From CAZPAH01 sp964584495 (lineage in GTDB: Bacteria > Krumholzibacteriota > Krumholzibacteriia > Krumholzibacteriales > Krumholzibacteriaceae), in assembly GCA_964584495.1 (NCBI GenBank), contig CAZPAH010000122.1, positions 1-8,354 of the forward strand: DNA of 8,354 bases, in the 5' to 3' direction. The translations under genes were made by a program, and so were the position numbers. The notes under the pieces are model-generated. The model saw only the letters and a list, made by a program, of their open reading frames with translations. It was not told the origin of the DNA and searched no databases. Shown here one piece after another: positions 1 through 7,347 of the stretch (position 1 is its first letter; every line of letters starts with the position of its first letter).

Positions 1-174
1 GAACAGCGGCGTCGCCGGCGAGTTCAGGTAGCATGATATTCTTCGGCTCGAATCAGGGCATGCTCCATGCCGCCGAATTCAAGAAGGGATGAGTGGGGCT
101 CCGGCTTGATCCCCGGTCGACCTTTCGAGTAAGTAGTACGGGCGGATAGCGGGAGATCGCGGGGCCGCACCGTG

Positions 175-217
175 GCTGCAACCTTGCCTGCCGCCAGGCG
201 GTGTATTATCTTGCAGC
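175..217 (+). repeat. Two-tier inverted repeat in the secA leader
   Basis: A perfect 7-base inverted repeat, GCTGCAA (175-181) and TTGCAGC (211-217), encloses a second GC-rich hairpin, GCCTG (186-190) and CAGGC (195-199). The inner hairpin has a four-base loop and could extend by two G-U pairs. As RNA this would be a two-tier stem whose base ends six bases before the secA Shine-Dalgarno sequence. No T-run follows, so it is not a standard intrinsic terminator. A regulatory role in secA translation is inference. As DNA, CCGCC-A-GGCGG (191-201) is also a dyad that could be an operator. Confidence 0.5.
184..209 (+). promoter_or_regulatory. Weak promoter-like sequence before secA
   Basis: TTGCCT (184-189) resembles a -35 box and TATTAT (204-209) resembles a -10 box, but they are only 14 bases apart, shorter than the usual 16-18. 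If used, it would start transcription near base 216 and leave out most of the inverted repeat. A promoter further upstream would include it. I cannot tell which applies, and this may be chance. Confidence 0.2.
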
Positions 218-223
218 TTGATT

Positions 224-228
224 GGAGG
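224..228 (+). promoter_or_regulatory. secA ribosome binding site
   Basis: GGAGG lies nine bases before the GTG at 238. This fixes the secA start there, because the in-frame GTG at 172 has no ribosome binding site and would add 22 residues that do not resemble SecA. Confidence 0.8.
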
Positions 229-237
229 TTCCTTCGC

Positions 238-3200
238 GTGATCAAGGGATTGATACATAGAATAATAGGGGACAGGCGCACGAGGTTGATGAAACGTCTC
301 GCGCTTGAAATCGCCGCGGTAAAAGAGTGGGCGGAAAAGTACACCGCGCTGGACGATTCGGAGTTCCCCGTAAAAACCGAGGAATTCATCAACCGCATCG
401 CCGGCGGGGAAAGCGTCGACGACCTTATGCCCGAAGCTTTCGGTCTCGTTTATGAAGCTTGCAGAAGGCATAAGGGAAGATCGTGGGACGTCGTCGGTCA
501 TGAAATCGAATGGGAAATGATCCCGTTCGATGTGCAGATCGCGGGGGCGATAGTCCTCAACGAAGGCTCGATCGCGGAAATGGCGACCGGAGAAGGAAAG
601 ACGCTAGTCGCCACAATGCCGCTCTATCTAAACGCACTGGAGAAAAAGGGAGCCCATCTCGTCACGGTCAACGATTACCTTGCGAGAAGGGATGCCGAAT
701 GGATGGGGCAGATATATAGATTTCTCGGTCTTTCCGTGGGTTACCTTCAGAACGAGATGACCCCGGAGGAGAGACAGCAGGTCTACAACTGCGATATATC
801 CTATGGAACGAACAATGAATTCGGCTTCGATTACCTCAGGGACAACATGAAACTGAGCCGCGCCACCCAGGTACAGCGCGCCCATCATTACGCGATTGTC
901 GATGAAGTGGACAGCGTGCTCATCGATGAAGCCAGAACACCGCTGATAATTTCGGGTCCAGTATCCGGCTCGTCAAAGGATGAAAACTACGCTTTCCTCA
1001 GGGGAAAGGTCGATGGTCTGGTAAGAATACAGAAAAGGATGATCAACGACCTGATGGTGGGGCTCGAGAACGACCTGCGCAAAGAGGACTCCGAGGAAAA
1101 TACGGGTGGCGATGATTTCGGAGTCAAGCTCCTTCTCGCGAGAAGGGGCGATCCCAAGAACAAGAAATTCATGAAGCTGAGAAAAACACCCGGTTTCGAG
1201 AAGATGATGCTTCGCGCCGAGGCCGATTTTATGAGGGAAAAACGGCTTCATGAACTGGACGAAGAGCTCTATTTCGTCATCGACGAGAAGGCCAATACGA
1301 TCGATCTCACCGAGAAGGGAAGAAACAACCTTGCGCCTGAAGACCAGGAAATGTTCGTCCTCCCGGATCTCAGCGTTCAGATCGATGAGATAGAATCGGA
1401 CGATTCCCTCTCGATCAAGGAAAAAATCGTGAAAAAGGACGCGGCCTACAGGCGATACGCCGAAAAGAGCGAGAAGATACACAACTTCTCGCAATTATTG
1501 AAGGCTTTCACCCTTTTCGAGAAAGACGTGGATTATGTGGTTCAGGATGGGAAGGTCCTCATCGTAGACGAGTTCACCGGCAGGATGATGCCCGGCAGGA
1601 GATTCAGCGACGGTCTCCACCAGGCCCTTGAGGCAAAGGAGAAGGTCAGGATCGAGGGGGAGACCCAGACCTATGCCACGATCACTCTTCAAAATTATTT
1701 CAGGATGTATACGAAGCTGGCCGGAATGACAGGAACAGCGGAAACGGAGGAAGAGGAGTTCCATAAGATATACAAGCTCGAAGTGAACGTCATCCCCACG
1801 AACAGACCGATTAGAAGGGTCGATTACGATGATGTCATACTCAGAACAAAAAGGGAAAAATACAAAGCAATCATAGAGGAAATAAAGAGGCTCCACGAAG
1901 CGGGTCTTCCCGTTCTTGTCGGCACCGTCACGGTCGAAGTTTCCGAAACAATAAGCAGGATGCTCAAAAGAGAGGGTATTCCGCATAACGTGCTGAACGC
2001 AAAATACCACCAGAGGGAAGCGGAGATAGTAACGCAGGCCGGAAAGAAAGGGGCTGTCACGATCGCCACGAATATGGCCGGCAGGGGAACGGATATCAAG
2101 CTGGACCGTGAGATAGTAAAATGCCAGAGATGCTGCATTCTGTGCGAGACTCCCGACCTCTGCGACGAGTGCCCCAACGTGGAAAGAAAAACCGACTGCA
2201 AGGAAGATGTACCTTGCGGTCTTCACATAATCGGCACGGAGAGGCACGAGAGCAGACGCATAGACAGGCAGCTAAGGGGAAGGGCCGGAAGGCAGGGGGA
2301 TCCGGGATCATCGAGGTTTTTCATATCCCTTGAGGACGATCTGATGAGGCTCTTCGGTTCCGAGAGGATTTCCTCGGTTATGGATCGTCTCGGCGTTGAA
2401 GAAGGAGAAATCATAACTCACCCTTTTATCACGCGGGCGATCGAAAAATCCCAGAAGAGGGTCGAGTTATACAACTTCGGAATAAGAAAAAGGCTTCTCG
2501 AGTACGATGACGTGATGAACAAGCAACGGGAGGTCATATACGGACGAAGAGACAAGATGCTTGCCAGCGAAAACCTCGACAGTATGATCGAGGATCTGAT
2601 CTTCAATGTGACCGCCGAAATAACGGAGAAGTATACACCGTCCGAAACCCCTTTCGAGGAATGGGATCTTGAGGCGGGGTCGGCGGAACTGGAAAAGATC
2701 TTTCTTGTCCCGTTTGACGCTTCATCACTGCCGGAAGACGGCAGAAAGAATTTTGAAGATATCCAAGAATTTTTCCAGAGCAGAGCTACGGAGGCTTTCG
2801 AGCTGAGGAAATCAACGATACCTCCCGATGTGATGATTCAGCTGGAACGAATGATAATGCTTCAGAGCATAGATGAAAAATGGATGGAGCATCTTCATGA
2901 ACTCGACAACCTGAAAGAGGGCATTCATTTTCGGTCATACGCTCAGAAAGATCCAGTGATAGAGTACAAGCAGGAAGCCTTTCAAATGTTCTCTGAGCTG
3001 CTGGATGAAATAGATAAGTCTATATTGTGGGGGTTGTTTCACGCCCGCTTGGACACTTCGGATGAAAAACGCAGATCCAGAAGCCCCGAAGCCGGCGTTG
3101 CCGTCCATCATGTGGCGGACGCGTACGGTTCCGGGCATCAACAGACGCAAGAAGCCCCGGCCGCGGAATCCGGCATCGGTGTTTCCAGACCGGGCCGGCC

Positions 3201-3309
3201 GGCCGAGCAGCCGGTCAAAAGGGAAGAGCCAAAGGTTGGAAGAAACGACCCCTGCCCCTGTGGCAGCGGGAAAAAATATAAAAAGTGTTGCGGAAAAGCA
3301 TCAAGGTGA
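238..3309 (+). CDS. secA: Protein translocase subunit SecA (preprotein translocase ATPase)
   Basis: SecA is the ATPase that pushes unfolded preproteins through the SecYEG channel at the cytoplasmic membrane. The protein is 1023 residues, longer than the roughly 840-900 of Bacillus and E. coli SecA. From the N-terminus I see Walker A TGEGKT (117-122), Walker B DEVD (222-225), and a preprotein-binding region about 80 residues longer than in B. subtilis (about 241-345). NBD2 follows, with motif V GRGTDIK ending near 621 and motif VI QLRGRAGRQGDPG (678-690). Then come the helical scaffold and wing and a low-complexity linker rich in Pro, Ala, Glu and Gln. The end is a SEC-C zinc site, CPC...CC, with Cys 1006, 1008, 1017 and 1018. 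An unusual insert with eight cysteines (629-660) sits between motifs V and VI. The GTG start is chosen because GGAGG lies nine bases upstream and the protein then begins VIKGLIHRIIGDR, the usual SecA N-terminus. The assignment is secure. The gene is the first of a same-strand series and 62 bases separate it from the next. Confidence 0.98.
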   Translation: MIKGLIHRIIGDRRTRLMKRLALEIAAVKEWAEKYTALDDSEFPVKTEEFINRIAGGESVDDLMPEAFGLVYEACRRHKGRSWDVVGHEIEWEMIPFDVQIAGAIVLNEGSIAEMATGEGKTLVATMPLYLNALEKKGAHLVTVNDYLARRDAEWMGQIYRFLGLSVGYLQNEMTPEERQQVYNCDISYGTNNEFGFDYLRDNMKLSRATQVQRAHHYAIVDEVDSVLIDEARTPLIISGPVSGSSKDENYAFLRGKVDGLVRIQKRMINDLMVGLENDLRKEDSEENTGGDDFGVKLLLARRGDPKNKKFMKLRKTPGFEKMMLRAEADFMREKRLHELDEELYFVIDEKANTIDLTEKGRNNLAPEDQEMFVLPDLSVQIDEIESDDSLSIKEKIVKKDAAYRRYAEKSEKIHNFSQLLKAFTLFEKDVDYVVQDGKVLIVDEFTGRMMPGRRFSDGLHQALEAKEKVRIEGETQTYATITLQNYFRMYTKLAGMTGTAETEEEEFHKIYKLEVNVIPTNRPIRRVDYDDVILRTKREKYKAIIEEIKRLHEAGLPVLVGTVTVEVSETISRMLKREGIPHNVLNAKYHQREAEIVTQAGKKGAVTIATNMAGRGTDIKLDREIVKCQRCCILCETPDLCDECPNVERKTDCKEDVPCGLHIIGTERHESRRIDRQLRGRAGRQGDPGSSRFFISLEDDLMRLFGSERISSVMDRLGVEEGEIITHPFITRAIEKSQKRVELYNFGIRKRLLEYDDVMNKQREVIYGRRDKMLASENLDSMIEDLIFNVTAEITEKYTPSETPFEEWDLEAGSAELEKIFLVPFDASSLPEDGRKNFEDIQEFFQSRATEAFELRKSTIPPDVMIQLERMIMLQSIDEKWMEHLHELDNLKEGIHFRSYAQKDPVIEYKQEAFQMFSELLDEIDKSILWGLFHARLDTSDEKRRSRSPEAGVAVHHVADAYGSGHQQTQEAPAAESGIGVSRPGRPAEQPVKREEPKVGRNDPCPCGSGKKYKKCCGKASR
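2122..2217 (+). other. Cysteine-rich insert encoded within secA
   Basis: This segment encodes SecA residues 629-660. It contains eight cysteines, at 629, 632, 633, 636, 642, 645, 654 and 660, in the pattern CxxCCxxC, x5, CxxC, x8, C, x5, C. It sits directly between motif V (DIKL, ending at 622) and the conserved GLHIIGTERHES segment. B. subtilis SecA, as I recall it, has only a short Gly-rich link here. The spacing resembles a zinc or iron-sulfur binding module. The reading frame continues through it and motif VI follows intact, so it is not a frameshift artefact. Metal binding is inference. Confidence 0.75.
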
Positions 3310-3371
3310 ACATTATACGCTTTGGTACGATCCGATGGACGGTTAGCGATATGAAGCAGTCTGGAAATAAT

Positions 3372-3812
3372 ATGAAACGTATAAAGGAAATCATCGCCTA
3401 TATAATGGATATGGAAAACGGCGTAATAGATGATCCCGCCGGAATGCACAGCGATCTCGAGAACTTGGGTTACTCGGCCGAAGAGATAAACCATGCCCTG
3501 AATATGCTCGAATTCCCCGATCCGGAAGAAGACATCTTTTTGGAGCCATCGGCGTATGTAACGAACAACCGCATTCTCGGCGAGGCGGAAAAGATGATTC
3601 TGACCATGAAGGCCCAGGGTTTTCTTATCAGGCTTAAGAGCACCGGCTGGTTGACCGAAGCACAGCTTGGTCTCGTGATCGAGAACGCCGGACTGGAATA
3701 TTCGACGCCTGTGTCGCTTGACGAGATCATGGAGATAACGTCGAGATACGTCCCCGAAATCCCGGAAAAGGTGCTCGACGGGTACGGCGGCGGAAGTGAT
3801 AATTTTAATTGA
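3372..3812 (+). CDS. smg: DUF494 family protein (Smg-like)
   Basis: This protein of 146 residues matches the Smg/DUF494 family, whose molecular function is not established. The N-terminal half has the family segment DLENLGYSAEEINHALNMLE (28-47), comparable to [20 protein letters not shown] in E. coli Smg. The second half starts at NRILGEAEKM (66-75) and continues through the two helical stretches typical of the family. I see no signal peptide or membrane segment, so it is probably cytoplasmic. The open frame extends back to a GTG at 3285 inside secA, but ATG 3372 gives the family's usual N-terminus (MKRIKEII). Its ribosome binding site is weak (GGA six bases upstream). Another ATG at 3351 would add seven residues. 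The stop is 14 bases before topA, and the gene is often beside topA or dprA in other bacteria. I see no dprA here. The link to topA is by context only. Confidence 0.85.
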   Translation: MKRIKEIIAYIMDMENGVIDDPAGMHSDLENLGYSAEEINHALNMLEFPDPEEDIFLEPSAYVTNNRILGEAEKMILTMKAQGFLIRLKSTGWLTEAQLGLVIENAGLEYSTPVSLDEIMEITSRYVPEIPEKVLDGYGGGSDNFN

Positions 3813-3815
3813 ACT

Positions 3816-3820
3816 GGGAG
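3816..3820 (+). promoter_or_regulatory. topA ribosome binding site
   Basis: GGGAG lies six bases before the TTG at 3827. This supports TTG as the topA start and gives the initiator just before the conserved VLVIVESPAKA segment. Confidence 0.75.
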
Positions 3821-3826
3821 AGCTGA

Positions 3827-6022
3827 TTGAGTCAGGTTCTTGTAATAGTCGAATCGCCCGCCAAGGCCCGCACGATAAAGAAATATCTCGGCAGAGGCTA
3901 TACGGTCAAAGCCTCCGTGGGCCATATACGCGATCTCCCTAAAAGGGAACTAGGCATCGATCTTGAAGGAGACTTCAAGCCGAAATATGTCAACGTGAGA
4001 GGAAAGGCCAAGATTCTGAAGGAATTGAGGGGCGAAGTCGCGAAATCCTCGTCGGTTCTTCTCGCGACTGATATGGACCGTGAGGGTGAAGCGATCGCAT
4101 GGCATCTCGAAGAAATTCTCAAAAAGAACGGCACTCCGATAAAGAGAATAATATTCAACGAGATCACGGAGCAGGCTATTCGGGAAGCAGTCGAGAATCA
4201 GAGGGATCTCGACATGAACAAGGTCAACGCACAGCAAGCCCGAAGAATCCTGGATAGGCTCGTCGGTTACCTCGTAAGCCCCGTGCTGTGGAATATTTTT
4301 TACAGGGGCCTTTCCGCCGGAAGGGTTCAGAGCGTCGGATTGCGGCTCCTGTGCGAACGCGAGGAAGAAATCCGTAATTTCGTGCCTAGGGAATACTGGA
4401 CTATAGAGGGGATATTGTCGGACACCGCGGGCAACGAGTTTCCCGTGAAGCTGTTCAAGATCGATGGCGAAAAGCCGGAAATCGATAACCAGGAGAAGGC
4501 CGAAAAGATACTATCGGAGATCAGATCGGCTGATCCCGTAGTTTCGGAGATCAGGGACAAGATCAAGAAGAGAAACCCGTACCCGCCATTTATAACCTCG
4601 ACGCTTCAAAGGGAAGCCGCAGGTCTGCTGGGTTTCTCCGCAAAAAAGACGATGATGATAGCTCAGCAGCTTTATGAGGGAGTCGAACTGGGAAAAGAAG
4701 GTTCCGTCGGCCTGATAAGCTACATGCGCACCGATTCCACACGCGTGAGCGACGAAGCCTATGAGCAGGGAGTTTCGTATATAAGTAAAATTTACGGCGA
4801 TAACTATCTTTACAAGCGCAAAAGAAGCTTCAAAAAGAAAAAGCATTCCCAGGATGCGCATGAGTCGATAAGACCGACAGACTGCTTCAAAAATCCCGAC
4901 GAACTCGAGTCCTATCTGGATAAAGATCAACTGGCCCTATACCGCCTTATATGGATGAGGTTTCTCGCTTCCCTCGCCTCTCCTGCCGTATATAGCATAA
5001 GGGAAGTCGATATCTCGGCGGGAGACCGGTTCCTGCTCCGGGCGAACGGTAGAAAGCTAAAAGAGGAGGGATTCCTCGCGATCTTTCCGGACAAGAAATC
5101 GGAAGAGGAAAGTTGGCTGCCCAAACTGTCGGCCGAGGATTCCCTCGCCGTCAGGAAGATGGATTCGTCTCAGCATTTCACGGAGCCGCCTCCGAGATAT
5201 TCCGAGGCCCTCCTGATAAAGGAGCTTGAGGACCTCGGCATAGGCAGACCGAGCACCTATGCCAGCATAATCAGCATCATACAGACCCGCGATTACGCCA
5301 AGAAGGAGGGGAGGACCTTTTATCCCACGGAGCTAGGAGAAATCGTCTGGAAACTGCTCTCGCAACTCTTCAAGGATATTTTCGAGGTCGATTTCACGGC
5401 AAGGATGGAAGGCGAGTTGGACAAGGTCGAAGAATCCAACGAGAAATGGCAGGATGTCGTGAGATTCTTCTACGAGCCTCTCAAGGCGGACCTAGAAAAG
5501 TTCAAGGGCCGCAAGGAAGAGCTCAAGAAGCTCGTTCAGGATGAAACGGAGGAAATCTGCGAGAAATGCGGTAGAAAGCTCGTAAAGAAATGGAGCAGAA
5601 ACGGTCCATTTCTCGCCTGCCCGGGTTTTCCGGAATGCCGTTTCTCGAGGTCTATCGAAGAGGAAGAAGAGATTGACAGGCAATGTCCGAAATGCGGCGG
5701 CAAGCTGACCGTGAAAAACGGCCGCTTCGGTAAATTCATCGCCTGCAGCAATTACCCGGAGTGTAAATACACCGAGGCGGTAACCCTTGGAATCAAGTGC
5801 CCCGAGGAGGGCTGCGGCGGGGAACTGATAGAGAGACGAACAAGAAAAGGAAAAATCTTCTACGGCTGCAGCAATTATCCCGACTGTACCTATGCCAGCT
5901 GGGACAAGCCGACCGAGCGGATATGCCCCGAATGCGGCAAAACCAATCTTGTAGAAAAGAACTCCAAGAAAAAAGGTCTATTCCTTAGATGCCCCTTATG
6001 CAAGCATGAGGTAGCTCCATGA
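3827..6022 (+). CDS. topA: DNA topoisomerase I (type IA)
   Basis: Type IA topoisomerase I relaxes negative supercoils by cutting one strand through a 5'-phosphotyrosine link. The 731-residue protein has a TOPRIM domain with catalytic Glu9 in VIVESPAKA and the metal-binding DMDREGE (Asp82, Asp84, Glu86). Next come SAGRVQSVGLRLLCERE, the active-site Tyr299 in ISYMRTDST, and the conserved AHESIRPT with His345. The C-terminus carries four zinc-ribbon modules. Three have four cysteines each: 578/581/598/604, 620/623/640/646 and 658/663/681/687. A fourth, at 700/703/722/725, is shorter at the end. All catalytic residues I can check are present. The start is TTG 3827, with GGGAG six bases before it. 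The gene ends by overlapping trmFO and forms one unit with the upstream DUF494 gene and trmFO. The identification is certain. Confidence 0.98.
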   Translation: MSQVLVIVESPAKARTIKKYLGRGYTVKASVGHIRDLPKRELGIDLEGDFKPKYVNVRGKAKILKELRGEVAKSSSVLLATDMDREGEAIAWHLEEILKKNGTPIKRIIFNEITEQAIREAVENQRDLDMNKVNAQQARRILDRLVGYLVSPVLWNIFYRGLSAGRVQSVGLRLLCEREEEIRNFVPREYWTIEGILSDTAGNEFPVKLFKIDGEKPEIDNQEKAEKILSEIRSADPVVSEIRDKIKKRNPYPPFITSTLQREAAGLLGFSAKKTMMIAQQLYEGVELGKEGSVGLISYMRTDSTRVSDEAYEQGVSYISKIYGDNYLYKRKRSFKKKKHSQDAHESIRPTDCFKNPDELESYLDKDQLALYRLIWMRFLASLASPAVYSIREVDISAGDRFLLRANGRKLKEEGFLAIFPDKKSEEESWLPKLSAEDSLAVRKMDSSQHFTEPPPRYSEALLIKELEDLGIGRPSTYASIISIIQTRDYAKKEGRTFYPTELGEIVWKLLSQLFKDIFEVDFTARMEGELDKVEESNEKWQDVVRFFYEPLKADLEKFKGRKEELKKLVQDETEEICEKCGRKLVKKWSRNGPFLACPGFPECRFSRSIEEEEEIDRQCPKCGGKLTVKNGRFGKFIACSNYPECKYTEAVTLGIKCPEEGCGGELIERRTRKGKIFYGCSNYPDCTYASWDKPTERICPECGKTNLVEKNSKKKGLFLRCPLCKHEVAP
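6008..6011 (+). promoter_or_regulatory. trmFO ribosome binding site
   Basis: GAGG, inside the last codons of topA, lies seven bases before the trmFO ATG. This supports the start at 6019, where ATG overlaps the topA TGA as ATGA. Confidence 0.7.
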
Positions 6023-7317
6023 CGAAGTCTGTCACCGTGATCGGGGGCGGGCTTGCAGGATCAGAACTGGCAATACAGCTATCTTCCCTCGAAATAGACG
6101 TGGTGCTAGTCGAGATGCGCCCTGCGGTAATGACGGGTGCCCATACGACTGGCCGCCTCGCCGAGCTGGTCTGCAGCAACTCCCTAAAATCGGAGAATCC
6201 CGATACGTCGTCGGGTCTCCTGAAAAAGGAGCTGGAGATCCTGGGATGCCGTCTTCTTCCGTTGGCCCGTACCGCGCGTGTTCCAGCAGGGCATGCACTT
6301 GCCGTCGACAGGGAAGTTTTCTCGGAGCTCGTATCGGAAACTATAGAAAGAGATCACAGGATAACGGTCGAGAGACGCGAGGTAACAGACCTCGAGACCG
6401 GCGGATGCTGTGTCGTAGCGGCCGGGCCTCTTGTTTCTGACAGATTGGCTGAAGCTATCAAAGATCATTTTTGCGGAGAGAACCTCTACTTCTACGATGC
6501 GATATCCCTATCCGTCGCCGAGGAAAGCATAGACAAGGAGAGATTATTCCGGGCATCAAGATATGGCAAGGGAGGGGACGATTACTGGAATGTTCCTTTC
6601 ACGAAAGAACAATATCTTGCCCTTGTGCGGTTCCTGGAGAAAGCGCCTCGAGCCGGGAAGAGAGGGTTCGAGAGCTCGAAGTGCTTCGATGCGTGCCTTC
6701 CGGTCGAGGTTATCGCAGAGAGAGGAGAAGATTCTCTAAGATTCGGTCCCCTAAAACCGAAGGGGTTGATCGATCCGAGAACCGGCCGCGAGCCCTATGC
6801 GGCGCTTCAGCTACGACAGGAAACGAAGGATGGTTCCATGCTCGGGTTGGTCGGTTTTCAGACGAGGCTGACCAGGGTGGGGCAGAAGGACCTCCTTGGA
6901 TTTTTACCGGGTCTCGAGAAATCTGAAATCCTCAGATGGGGGTCCATTCATAGAAACACGTTCATCGATTCTCCGATGCTTCTGGACGAAACCCAGATGT
7001 CGCTCAAAAAGCCCGGACTGTTCTTCGCCGGCCAGATAACGGGAGTCGAAGGGTATGTCGAATCGATAGCCCACGGGCTGATAGTCTCGAGAAACGTCGC
7101 CGGATACCTTTCTGGAAGAGCGATGAGGCCGTTTCCTCGCGATACGATGACCGGTGCCCTTCAACATTATCTTTCCAGCGGCCTGCGACCGTACCAGCCG
7201 ATGAACGCCAATTTCGGACTTCTTCCTCCGGTCACGGGAAACAGGAAGGAAAGAAAGCATCTCAAATCGGTGCGAGCCGTCGAATCGCTGAAGAACTATC
7301 TCGCACCGTGCTTGTAG
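6019..7317 (+). CDS. trmFO: TrmFO: folate-dependent tRNA (uracil-54) methyltransferase
   Basis: TrmFO forms 5-methyluridine at position 54 in the T loop of tRNAs, using methylenetetrahydrofolate as carbon donor and FAD with NAD(P)H as reductant, unlike the SAM-dependent TrmA. The 432-residue protein starts with the FAD-binding GGGLAGSE (9-16). The family signature AELVCSNSLKS follows, with Cys52 where B. subtilis TrmFO has Cys53. FDACLPVEV contains Cys226, which matches B. subtilis Cys226. Both catalytic cysteines are therefore present. Later signatures include FGPLKPKGL, VGFQTRL, HRNTFIDSP, GQITGVEGYVES and PMNANFGLLP. The length is typical. The ATG overlaps the topA stop by four bases (ATGA), which suggests translational coupling. 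The distantly related GidA/MnmG is excluded by these signatures and by length. Its last leucine codon and stop form the -35 box of the next gene's promoter. Confidence 0.97.
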   Translation: MTKSVTVIGGGLAGSELAIQLSSLEIDVVLVEMRPAVMTGAHTTGRLAELVCSNSLKSENPDTSSGLLKKELEILGCRLLPLARTARVPAGHALAVDREVFSELVSETIERDHRITVERREVTDLETGGCCVVAAGPLVSDRLAEAIKDHFCGENLYFYDAISLSVAEESIDKERLFRASRYGKGGDDYWNVPFTKEQYLALVRFLEKAPRAGKRGFESSKCFDACLPVEVIAERGEDSLRFGPLKPKGLIDPRTGREPYAALQLRQETKDGSMLGLVGFQTRLTRVGQKDLLGFLPGLEKSEILRWGSIHRNTFIDSPMLLDETQMSLKKPGLFFAGQITGVEGYVESIAHGLIVSRNVAGYLSGRAMRPFPRDTMTGALQHYLSSGLRPYQPMNANFGLLPPVTGNRKERKHLKSVRAVESLKNYLAPCL

Positions 7318-7340
7318 AGTAATGCTGCCTGTGGTATATT
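7312..7340 (+). promoter_or_regulatory. Extended -10 promoter for the recombinase gene
   Basis: TTGTAG (7312-7317) is a partial -35 box, formed by the last codon and stop of trmFO. After a 17-base spacer comes TATATT (7335-7340), five of six matches to TATAAT. A TGG precedes it, making the TGnTATATT extended -10 form. The A of the recombinase ATG is eight bases past the -10 box, which is about where transcription would start. Confidence 0.55.
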
Positions 7341-7347
7341 TTTTCTC

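Larger units (their letters stand above)
1..237. other. Region upstream of secA without a supported gene
   Basis: No reading frame here looks like a convincing gene. On the + strand, one frame is open from the left edge to a TGA at 90-92 and encodes about 29 residues that I do not recognise. It could be the 3' end of an upstream gene. On the - strand, an ATG at 34-32 opens a frame (Met-Leu-Pro-Glu-Leu-Ala-Gly-Asp) that runs off the left edge. It has an in-frame stop shortly upstream and no clear ribosome binding site, so a divergent gene is possible but unproven. Longer - strand frames run deep into secA and are shadows of it. The frame of secA is closed by a TAA at 130-132. I see no tRNA, tmRNA, SRP RNA or RNase P RNA signature. 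The right end holds the inverted repeat and secA ribosome binding site described separately. Confidence 0.6.

Noticed and set aside
95..114. GGGG...CCCC inverted repeat as a terminator of an upstream gene
   Set aside because: Only four base pairs with a 12-base loop and no T-run.
172..237. In-frame GTG at 172 as an alternative secA start
   Set aside because: No ribosome binding site precedes it, the 22 added residues do not resemble SecA, and the GTG at 238 has GGAGG at a good distance and gives the usual N-terminus.
24..501. Two - strand open frames across the secA start
   Set aside because: They overlap secA and each other, have no recognisable motifs, and look like shadow frames.
1495..2247. 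A 250-codon - strand open frame inside secA
   Set aside because: It lies wholly opposite conserved SecA motor sequence and resembles no family I know.
3288..3317. TTGCGG and ATTATA as a promoter for the DUF494 gene
   Set aside because: Both boxes are poor and the spacing is 18, so it is within what chance gives.
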